This document shows, in pieces, positions 1 through 6,241 of a stretch of DNA of 64,000 bases. The notes under the pieces are model-generated. The model searched no databases and was not told where the DNA came from. It saw only the letters and a list, made by a program, of their open reading frames with translations. Origin of the DNA: Halobacillus yeomjeoni (lineage in GTDB: Bacteria; Bacillota; Bacilli; Bacillales; Halobacillaceae); NCBI RefSeq assembly GCF_020171525.1, contig NZ_JAIVAI010000002.1:248001-312000 (forward strand), written 5' to 3'. The position numbers and the translations under genes are program-made. Numbering within the stretch: the first letter of the stretch is position 1; the number at the start of each line of letters is the position of its first letter.

Positions 1-251
1 AGGCAAGAATCACAAAGCAGGATTTATTGAGCAAGTATGTTGTAAATATTCAAGAAAAACAAATCAACCGGAATTACATCTTGAAAAAACCCAGGTATGA
101 AATCAAAGAAACCAGTATCGTTTATCTTCCACTCTGGGAGGTGGAAGTCGACACCAAGTACCTGACCAAAACGTTCGTCATCAATGGAAATACAGGAGAA
201 TCAGAGAACCTTTTGTATGATTTGTGGCAGTCTGGTGAATGGATGTTGTAA
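1..251 (+). CDS. C-terminal fragment of an unrecognised protein
   Basis: The reading frame is open from the left edge and closes with TAA at 249-251, so this is the 3' end of a gene starting outside the window. A TTG at 27 could be read as a start but has no ribosome binding site. The visible tail (about 80 residues) is a mixed, strand-rich sequence ending in LWQSGEWML. It contains a short region (YLPLWEVEV, then TFVINGNTGE) that looks like a folded beta domain. I do not recognise the family. A hairpin terminator follows about 20 bp downstream, which supports a genuine gene end. Confidence 0.55.
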   Translation, partial: ARITKQDLLSKYVVNIQEKQINRNYILKKPRYEIKETSIVYLPLWEVEVDTKYLTKTFVINGNTGESENLLYDLWQSGEWML

Positions 252-270
252 GTATGTTTTTTATAAAAAA

Positions 271-305
271 GGGGTGACCACGAAACAACATCGTGGCCAC
301 CCTTA
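271..305. terminator. Convergent hairpin terminator
   Basis: An inverted repeat (GGGTGACCACGA at 272-283 with TCGTGGCCACCC at 291-302, one G-T pair) forms a 12-bp stem with a 7-base loop. It is preceded by an A-run, so it can act on both strands. It lies between the partial plus-strand gene and the convergent minus-strand gene ending at 351. Confidence 0.7.
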
Positions 306-350
306 TTTAGAGCAATATTTGTTCCCCTATTTCCCGGTTATCCAGGTTTT

Positions 351-719
351 TTATATAGCATGCTTCTCCATTTTAGTAGACTCCAACTGTTCAATGACTT
401 TCTGGAAACCGACCGTCACTTCACTCACCTTATACCTGACCTCACTCTTTTCCTCCGACTTTTCCGTTTCATGCTGTTCGCTCGTTGAAACCAGGTTCCC
501 CAGAAGTTCCAATGCTTTCAAATCATGCACGACTTCTTCTAAACTATAATTCTCAAACTCATCGGTCCCCTGCAGGTATTCTAGTAATTCTTCAGGGGTT
601 ACATAGCCGTCAGAACCTTTATAGCGTTTATAACAATAATGGATGATAACACGGTAAACCCACTGATCTGTACATAAATAGAGCGTTTCTTGTAAAAGAG
701 GTTTGCGGATGCCGTTCAT
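351..719 (-). CDS. Hypothetical protein, 122 aa
   Basis: Starts with ATG behind AAAGGTGATTC, a good ribosome binding site. The N-terminal half is helical with an aromatic, Cys- and Tyr-rich stretch (YRVIIHYCYKRYKG). It is followed by a short EF-hand-like or helix-turn-helix-like segment (DGYVTPEELLEYLQG) and a charged Glu/Ser/Lys-rich linker. There is no signal peptide or membrane segment, so it is probably cytoplasmic. Family not recognised. The clean start and convergent terminator make it a likely real gene. Confidence 0.6.
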   Translation of the reverse strand: MNGIRKPLLQETLYLCTDQWVYRVIIHYCYKRYKGSDGYVTPEELLEYLQGTDEFENYSLEEVVHDLKALELLGNLVSTSEQHETEKSEEKSEVRYKVSEVTVGFQKVIEQLESTKMEKHAI

Positions 720-958
720 AGAATCACCTTTTTCAGTGTTTTAGTATAAGAGTGTCCACTGAACAGCGGGAATATACCTATACAGTCACTACAAGGTTGA
801 ATATGATAACGAATTGGAAAAACTTTCACAGAGTCTCTCGTATCAATTCTATAAGTGAAATGATACAATGTTCACCGTTTGCGTCTTCTTCCCTTTCTAT
901 GAACTGCACAATCGGTGATGAATGGAATTGAAGATGACAGAAAGAAAGGGAGTGTAGT

Positions 959-1720
959 ATGAATTTTGCATGGAAGCGGTTTGTAACCGACTTATTTTCA
1001 AATAAAGGGTACGTCCCTGCACTGATGATTCTGGGAATGCAGTTTCTCATTTTTATTGGAATTGGTGGATTCGCTGTCGCATGGTTGTTAGGAAACGGCT
1101 TATCCTTCCGAATGATTGAAACGGACCCGGGGCAGTTGTTGACATTCGTCCCCTTCATCATCGGTGCCTTCGTCTTAGCTTTGGCCATTGGGATTTATTC
1201 ACAAGCCGCAATGATCGGTTCGTTTGTGGATGTAGTGAAGCTTGGTAAATTCCAAGGGTTTAAAAGCTTCTTCAAAAACGGTCTCCGTTATTTCTGGCGT
1301 CTAGTGGCCTTTTCTTTATTAATGACGGTTTTAATCATGGTGTTACTTATTCCACTTGGCCTCCTATTCTTATTCGGTGGGTTTATGTTTGGGAGCCAGG
1401 GACCAGGTATGGAGCCTGCAATCAACTTCGTCTTTACCGTTCTGACCTATCTAGTGATCGCCATTTCTTCACCTCTCATTTATATCGCATTTTACGAGAA
1501 GCAGAATGTGTGGAAAAACTATTTTTCATTCTTGAAGAAGAAGTGGCTTGTGCTGCTGATTGTCGGTCTGATCGTCGGTATACTTGCGGGAATTCCGCTC
1601 ATCGGCATGATTTTTCAATTTGTCTTCCTACTTCCGATGCCGCTCTATCTTCTCGTCTTGTATGATGAGTCAAAAGAAAACTATCAAACGGAGGAAGAAG
1701 AGGGTTCTTCCTTGGTATAG
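959..1720 (+). CDS. Multi-pass membrane protein, 253 aa
   Basis: ATG start behind AGAAAGGGAGTG. About six hydrophobic segments are visible (roughly residues 22-45, 62-85, 112-140, 150-172, 193-215 and 218-240), ending in an acidic cytoplasmic tail (ESKENYQTEEEEGSS). The layout resembles the Bacillus family of uncharacterised integral membrane proteins with a DUF975/YesL-like fold, but no diagnostic motif was seen. It stands alone and is followed directly by a strong hairpin terminator shared with metQ on the other strand. Role unknown. Confidence 0.7.
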   Translation: MNFAWKRFVTDLFSNKGYVPALMILGMQFLIFIGIGGFAVAWLLGNGLSFRMIETDPGQLLTFVPFIIGAFVLALAIGIYSQAAMIGSFVDVVKLGKFQGFKSFFKNGLRYFWRLVAFSLLMTVLIMVLLIPLGLLFLFGGFMFGSQGPGMEPAINFVFTVLTYLVIAISSPLIYIAFYEKQNVWKNYFSFLKKKWLVLLIVGLIVGILAGIPLIGMIFQFVFLLPMPLYLLVLYDESKENYQTEEEEGSSLV

Positions 1721-1727
1721 ACCTGAC

Positions 1728-1770
1728 ATAAAAAACGCACGAAGAATTTTTTCTTCGTGCGTTTTTTTAA
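1728..1770. terminator. Bidirectional terminator
   Basis: A perfect stem (AAAAACGCACGAAGAA paired with TTCTTCGTGCGTTTTT) around a short T loop, with A and T runs on both sides. It closes the plus-strand membrane protein gene and the minus-strand met operon. Confidence 0.85.
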
Positions 1771-1780
1771 TAGATTCAAT

Positions 1781-2611
1781 TTACCAGCCAATCTTCTCAA
1801 GCGGGACGAATGTAGGAATCAATGAATCATTGTAAACGTCTCTGATATGATTGGCGACATCCTCTTCTTGATAGAGGTCTACAATTGTTTGATAGACTTC
1901 TTTATCTGCTTCATCGGCTCTCGCCGCAATAATGTTGATGTATGGCTGGGCAGTATCATCCTCGATGAAAACTGCATCATCGACAGGGACAAATCCAGCT
2001 TCTACCGCTACCCCGTTGTTAATAATAGAAGCGGCAACATCCGGCAGTACTCTCGGCGTCTGGGCAGCGACAATCGGTTCAAACGTCAAGTTCTTGGGAT
2101 TCTCCTCGATTTTATCAATCGAGCCATTCCCATCAAAATCTTCCGGCAGTCCGATCAGCCCGGATTTTTCAAGAAGCAGCAGGGCACGGCCCATGTTCGT
2201 CGCTTCTTTCGGGAGCGCGATGGAGCTGCCTTCCGGGATATTGGAGACATCCTCATACTTGTCCGAGTAGATGCCCATCGGCGCAATCAACGTTGTCCCG
2301 ACCGGTGCTAAATCCAAATTCCGTTCTTTGATGAAGGCATCGAAATAACTCACCGTCTGGAATGCATTCAAATCGATATCACCATCAGCAAGGGCGATGT
2401 TCGGACGGACGTAGTCAGCGAACTCAACCAGTTCAATCTCAATATTCTCTTCGGCTGCCTTCTCCTTGATTTTTTCCCAGATCGGTACACCAGAGCCATT
2501 CAATCCTACTTTGACCACTTGCTTCTCTTTCGTTTCCGCTTCTCCTTCTTGAGAACACCCGGTTAAAACAGCTGCCAGGATAAGGGTAATAACGATTATA
2601 AATTTATTCAT
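1781..2611 (-). CDS. metQ: Methionine ABC transporter substrate-binding lipoprotein MetQ
   Basis: Extracytoplasmic substrate-binding lipoprotein of the methionine importer. A type II signal peptide with lipobox LTGC (Cys19) is followed by the NlpA/MetQ lipoprotein fold: VKVGLNGSGVPIW at the start of the mature domain, then the NAFQTVSYFDAF and ALPKEATNMGRALLLLE segments characteristic of the family. Length (276 aa) is normal. It is the last gene of metNIQ, 12 bp downstream of metI, and is probably controlled by the upstream SAM riboswitch, so expressed when S-adenosylmethionine is low. Specificity for L- or D-methionine is inferred from family and riboswitch context. Confidence 0.93.
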   Translation of the reverse strand: MNKFIIVITLILAAVLTGCSQEGEAETKEKQVVKVGLNGSGVPIWEKIKEKAAEENIEIELVEFADYVRPNIALADGDIDLNAFQTVSYFDAFIKERNLDLAPVGTTLIAPMGIYSDKYEDVSNIPEGSSIALPKEATNMGRALLLLEKSGLIGLPEDFDGNGSIDKIEENPKNLTFEPIVAAQTPRVLPDVAASIINNGVAVEAGFVPVDDAVFIEDDTAQPYINIIAARADEADKEVYQTIVDLYQEEDVANHIRDVYNDSLIPTFVPLEKIGW

Positions 2612-2623
2612 TTCTTTTTCCTC

Positions 2624-3286
2624 CTATTGTCTACGAATTTTTTTAGATATAAAAGTTCCGATCGTTTGCGTGACTTGAACGATCAAGACGAGTAAAAGTA
2701 CGGTTGCAATCATGATGTCGGTTTCAAATCTCTGATAGCCATATGAAATCGCCAAATCTCCAAGACCTCCTCCTCCGACAAAGCCCGCCATCGCAGATGC
2801 TCCTACGAGGCCGATGGTCGCAATCGTCAAGTTCAGGGTGATCGAACTGAGCGCTTCAGGTATGTACACACGCCATATGATCTGCCAGGGCGTCGCTCCC
2901 ATCGCTTCTGCTGCCTCAACCACCCCAGGCTTCACTTCCAGCAGACTGCTCTCTACCAATCTAGCAATGTACGGAGCAGAAAAAATGACGAGCGGGACGA
3001 CAGCGGCCGCTGTTCCAATCGATGACCCGACAATCAGCCGCGTGAACGGTAGAATCGCAACGAGCAGAATAATGAATGGAATGGAACGGAAAAAGTTGAC
3101 GACCGTACTGAATACGTTGAACACCGACCGGTTTTCAAGAAGCCCCCCTCCTCTCGTCACGACGAGAATGATTCCAAGCGGAAGACCAATCAAGGTCGCA
3201 AGCAAAAGCGAAATTCCGACCATGAGCAATGTCTGGTTGGTCGCTTCTAAGATCCGCGGCCAAAAGTCAGCTAAATTAACCTGCAT
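2624..3286 (-). CDS. metI: Methionine ABC transporter permease MetI
   Basis: Inner-membrane permease of the MetNIQ importer, 220 aa. I start it at the ATG at 3286 (MQVNLADFW), which sits 7 bp behind a perfect AGGAGGTG lying inside the end of metN, rather than at the longer in-frame ORF. Five or more membrane segments are visible. The cytoplasmic EAA loop that docks onto the ATPase is clear (EAAEAMGATPWQIIWRVYIPEAL). The gene overlaps the end of metN by 11 bp, typical of translational coupling. Confidence 0.93.
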   Translation of the reverse strand: MQVNLADFWPRILEATNQTLLMVGISLLLATLIGLPLGIILVVTRGGGLLENRSVFNVFSTVVNFFRSIPFIILLVAILPFTRLIVGSSIGTAAAVVPLVIFSAPYIARLVESSLLEVKPGVVEAAEAMGATPWQIIWRVYIPEALSSITLNLTIATIGLVGASAMAGFVGGGGLGDLAISYGYQRFETDIMIATVLLLVLIVQVTQTIGTFISKKIRRQ

Positions 3287-4304
3287 GTGCTTCCACCTCC
3301 TGTATCGATACGTTCGATTGAATGTGATCGATCGCTCGTAAAATTTCCTTGTCTTCTCCCTGCAGCTCAACTACCAGATGACCGAAAGGAGTTCCTTGAA
3401 GCTCCGTGATTTGGCCGAACAGGACATTCACTTCAACTTGGAATTGTTTTGCAACCCGGGAGAGAATCGGCTCTCCGGCGTGCTCATTGATAAACGTAAT
3501 CCGGTAAATATTTCGTTCGGATCCCCTCCTTTCAATGCCTTCCAAAATCGAAGCCGGAATCTCGTTCTCCATCACGGTCCGGACGAAATTTTGGGTGGTT
3601 GGGTGCTTAGGAGAGGAGAACAGATCAAAGATGGTTCCTTTTTCAATGACCTTTCCATTCTCCATCACCGCCACCCGGTCGCAGATTTCCCTGACGACAT
3701 TCATCTCATGGGTAATCATGAGAATGGTGATGTTGTACTCATCCCTGACACGTTTCAAGAGACGTAAAATCGATTTCGTCGTCTCCGGATCGAGAGCTGA
3801 AGTCGCTTCATCACATAAGAGGATATCCGGTGAAGTCGCAAGTGCCCGGGCGATGCCCACCCGCTGTTTTTGCCCTCCGGATAGTTCTTCCGGATACTGA
3901 TCGGCTTTATCCGACAATCCGACGAACTCAAGGATTTCCTCCACCCGCGCCTGAAGTTCTCTTTTAGGAACTCCCGAAATCGCAAGTGGAAAAGCGACAT
4001 TATGACGGACGGTCTTCGACTCCAGAAGGTTGAAGTGCTGAAAGATCATACCGATCCGTTTTCGTACATTTCTCAGCTTCGGCTTCGACAGCCGGGTCAA
4101 GTCCTCTCCATCCACGACCACTCTGCCTGATGTAGGACGTTCCAACAGATTGACCAATCTCACCAGCGTACTCTTTCCTGCACCACTGAACCCGATCACG
4201 CCGAAGATCTCTCCTTTTCTAATCGTCAAATCAACCTCATCGACCGCCCGCAGCTCATGGCCGCCGGCTTGATAAACCTTCGACACACCATCAAATTCAA
4301 TCAT
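3276..4304 (-). CDS. metN: Methionine ABC transporter ATPase MetN
   Basis: ATP-hydrolysing subunit of the methionine importer, 342 aa, the usual length. The ATG at 4304 (MIEFDGVSKVYQ) behind GAAGGGGGAAGA is preferred over an upstream in-frame ATG. Visible motifs: Walker A FSGAGKST (residues 39-46), the Q-loop (IFQHFNLL), signature LSGGQ, Walker B LLCDEATSALDP and the H-loop (MITHEM). The C-terminal ~90 residues form the NIL/ACT-like domain that in this family binds methionine and trans-inhibits transport. First gene of metNIQ, directly behind an S-box riboswitch. Confidence 0.95.
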   Translation of the reverse strand: MIEFDGVSKVYQAGGHELRAVDEVDLTIRKGEIFGVIGFSGAGKSTLVRLVNLLERPTSGRVVVDGEDLTRLSKPKLRNVRKRIGMIFQHFNLLESKTVRHNVAFPLAISGVPKRELQARVEEILEFVGLSDKADQYPEELSGGQKQRVGIARALATSPDILLCDEATSALDPETTKSILRLLKRVRDEYNITILMITHEMNVVREICDRVAVMENGKVIEKGTIFDLFSSPKHPTTQNFVRTVMENEIPASILEGIERRGSERNIYRITFINEHAGEPILSRVAKQFQVEVNVLFGQITELQGTPFGHLVVELQGEDKEILRAIDHIQSNVSIQEVEAHAG

Positions 4305-4331
4305 CTTCTTCCCCCTTCTCACCTAACGAAC

Positions 4332-4521
4332 AAAAAAAGCCCCTCTTCTTATAAAAAAATAAGAAGAGGGGCTCTCATATGTATGAGATACCGTCTCTTC
4401 TCATCTTTCATGTGCTCCGAAAAGCACCTGCTGGAATTGGCACAGTTTCTGATGATGAATCATCAGTCCCGCTGCCGAGGTATCAAAGGGCCAGTCCCTC
4501 CACCTCTCTGGATAAGAAGAT
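4332..4521 (-). ncRNA. SAM-I (S-box) riboswitch with terminator, upstream of metN
   Basis: On the minus strand the aptamer spans about 4519 to 4397. It begins with the P1 strand TCTTATCC, then AGAGAGGTGGAGGGACTGGC, the conserved CGGCAGC junction and the GTGCCAATTCC and CAGCA signature. The closing P1 strand is GATGAGAAGA. It is followed by an expression platform: a 14-bp GC-rich terminator stem (4339-4352 with 4360-4373) and a T-run at 4332-4338. By established S-box logic SAM binding favours the terminator, turning off methionine uptake. Confidence 0.95.
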
Positions 4522-4551
4522 TTGTATTTCGTTATTTGGTTGATGTTGCTC

Positions 4552-4580
4552 ATCATAGTACAGCTTTAATACTTTGTCAA
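4552..4580 (-). promoter_or_regulatory. Sigma-A promoter of metNIQ
   Basis: On the minus strand TTGACA (4575-4580), a 17-bp spacer and TATGAT (4552-4557) give a near-consensus vegetative promoter, about 30 bp upstream of the S-box aptamer. Confidence 0.8.
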
Positions 4581-4641
4581 TTTAAATCAGTAAAATATAT
4601 TCTCCTACAAGAATTTTTTCTTTAGATGAGAATTGAACCAT

Positions 4642-5655
4642 TCAAAGATTGCTGGCGACACTATTGTATTCACCTTCCAAATCCGGAGAATACTTCGAAT
4701 TGATCGCTTCACGGCCGACTGTTTCCGCCACTTGCCGGAGCATGCTCGGATACGCACCGCAGCACAGCCCGAAATAATTCACCCCGGAGTCATACGCCTC
4801 TTTCGCCCACTGCGAAAGTTCATAACGGTTGCACATCAACGGATCCAAGGCTGTCGGATAAGGGGTTTCGAGCGGCGGACAACAGGAACATCCGCTGTCT
4901 GAAAGCGTGAAGAACGTCGGGTTTTCTTCCGTCGTCCGGTAGGGAACAGGCAGAGCGCCTACGTACCCGTCACACGTCTGTCTGATTTTATTTATAAACG
5001 GCTGCATCGTGGCCGGGCCACGGAAACAGTTCAACCCTACGACCAGTGCCCCCTGTTCTTCCAACAGCCGGCACGCTTCTTCTACCGTATACCCGTCTTT
5101 AAGGACGCCTTCTTCCATCAGCCCGAGCGTAATGACCGCGGAGAAGCCCTGCTTTTGAATTTCTTCTAAAGCGATGCTCGCTTCCTCGTAGTAATAGAAC
5201 GTCTCGCCATTCACAAAATCGACGCCCTCCTCCCTGCACCAGCCGACCATTTCAGCGAACATGCTGCGGACGGATTGCTTGGACTCCTCATCTTCATGGT
5301 CGAAAAGGTTCGTATTGGAGATATTCCCGGCCACAAGCGCCTCCTCCGTCGGGTGTTCCGCCGCAACCTCCTTCGCCAGGCGGATCGCCGAACGGTTCAA
5401 GGGCTCCAACTTGTCTTCCTTTCCAATCAGCTTCAATTTTTCCCGGTTCGCATTATAAGTGAAAGCGAGCACCACATCAGACCCGGCTTTCATGAAATCC
5501 CGGTACGTCTGCTTCAACGCATCGGGATCCTCCAAAGCCACTTCCGGGACAAATGAACCTGCCTGCAAATATCCCCGTCGCTCCAAATCAAACAAATAAC
5601 CTTCCCCGCATATGACCGGTCCGTCTTCCAAGCGCTGTTCCAATGTCCGTTTCAT
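4642..5655 (-). CDS. Homocysteine S-methyltransferase family protein (BHMT-like)
   Basis: Transfers a methyl group to homocysteine to make methionine in the cytoplasm; the donor (betaine, S-methylmethionine or another) cannot be fixed from sequence. 337 aa. Zinc-binding cysteines of the Pfam S-methyl_trans barrel are visible: Cys210 in GLNCFRGP and Cys298-Cys299 in GLCCGAYP. The N-terminal barrel strand carries VICGEGYLFDLERRGY. I start at ATG 5655 behind AAAGGTGGAGGTTGG; the longer ORF runs back through the riboswitch terminator and is not real. Own promoter and SAM riboswitch. In a halophile that uses glycine betaine, betaine would be a plausible donor (inference). Confidence 0.85.
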   Translation of the reverse strand: MKRTLEQRLEDGPVICGEGYLFDLERRGYLQAGSFVPEVALEDPDALKQTYRDFMKAGSDVVLAFTYNANREKLKLIGKEDKLEPLNRSAIRLAKEVAAEHPTEEALVAGNISNTNLFDHEDEESKQSVRSMFAEMVGWCREEGVDFVNGETFYYYEEASIALEEIQKQGFSAVITLGLMEEGVLKDGYTVEEACRLLEEQGALVVGLNCFRGPATMQPFINKIRQTCDGYVGALPVPYRTTEENPTFFTLSDSGCSCCPPLETPYPTALDPLMCNRYELSQWAKEAYDSGVNYFGLCCGAYPSMLRQVAETVGREAINSKYSPDLEGEYNSVASNL

Positions 5656-5684
5656 TCCAACCTCCACCTTTCTATTATCGGGTA

Positions 5685-5867
5685 CAAAAAAGCCCCTCTT
5701 CTCAAAAATAAGAAGAGGGGCTCTCGTATGTATGGCATGCCGTCTTTTCTTATCTTTCATGTGCATTCATGCACCTGCTGGAATTGGCACAGTTTATGAT
5801 GATTATCATCAGTCCCGCTGCCGAGGTTTCAAAGGGCCAGTCCCTCCACCTCTCTGGATAAGAAGAC
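5685..5867 (-). ncRNA. SAM-I (S-box) riboswitch with terminator, upstream of the methyltransferase
   Basis: Second S-box element, minus strand. The aptamer spans about 5866-5745 with a perfect P1 (TCTTATC with GATAAGA), the AGAGAGGTGGAGGGACTGGC strand, the CGGCAGC junction and GTGCCAATTCC. The terminator stem AGCCCCTCTTCT (5691-5702) pairs with AGAAGAGGGGCT (5711-5722) and precedes a T-run. It is nearly identical to the metN copy over most of its length. Confidence 0.95.
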
Positions 5868-5898
5868 TATGAAATTGTTTTGTTGATGGATGTTGCCC

Positions 5899-5927
5899 AT
5901 CTTATAACACCAACCAGAAGGTGTCAA
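5899..5927 (-). promoter_or_regulatory. Sigma-A promoter of the methyltransferase gene
   Basis: On the minus strand TTGACA (5922-5927), 17 bp and TAAGAT (5899-5904), about 32 bp upstream of the S-box aptamer. This is the same arrangement as in front of metN. Confidence 0.75.
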
Positions 5928-5981
5928 TAAAATTGATTGAATTTTAAAATCATTTGTTTCGAGAATTTTGTCAGTAAATGA

Positions 5982-6098
5982 GGACCGGGAAAACGACTCG
6001 CTTTCCGTGGGCATGTGGTGAGCTTCCTCAGGCTTCCAGCCTTCCGGGATCTCACCGATCATGTACCTCCCACAGGAGTCTCCCCGTTTTCCCGGTCC
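5982..6098. repeat. 117-bp intergenic element with 13-bp perfect terminal inverted repeats
   Basis: Bounded by GGACCGGGAAAAC (5982-5994) and its exact reverse complement GTTTTCCCGGTCC (6086-6098). The interior has the phrases ACTCGCTTTCCGTGGGC and CCCACAGGAGTCTCCCCG, which fold back on each other. It resembles the GC-rich imperfect palindromic elements scattered between genes in many Bacillaceae (recalled, not searched). An open frame across it on the minus strand has no ribosome binding site and is not called a gene. Confidence 0.7.
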
Positions 6099-6205
6099 CC
6101 ATACGATTGAGATGTGCTCGAAACATCCTTAAGAGTATTTTATTTAGAGTTTAGAACCCGTTAACTATGATGTTCCCTCATTTTTAACTTACACCAAAAA
6201 TAAAA

Positions 6206-6234
6206 AAGAAACGCCTGAAACACAGACGTTCCTT
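6206..6234 (-). terminator. Terminator of the laminarinase gene
   Basis: On the minus strand GGAACGTCTG and CAGGCGTTTC pair around a 5-base loop, followed by TTTTTTATTTTT. It lies a few bases after the stop codon of the GH16 gene. Confidence 0.7.
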
Positions 6235-6241
6235 ACTAGAT

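Noticed and set aside
5829-6062. 77-aa minus-strand frame across the 117-bp inverted-repeat element
   Set aside because: It runs through the element and into the riboswitch leader, has no ribosome binding site, and its composition follows the palindrome.
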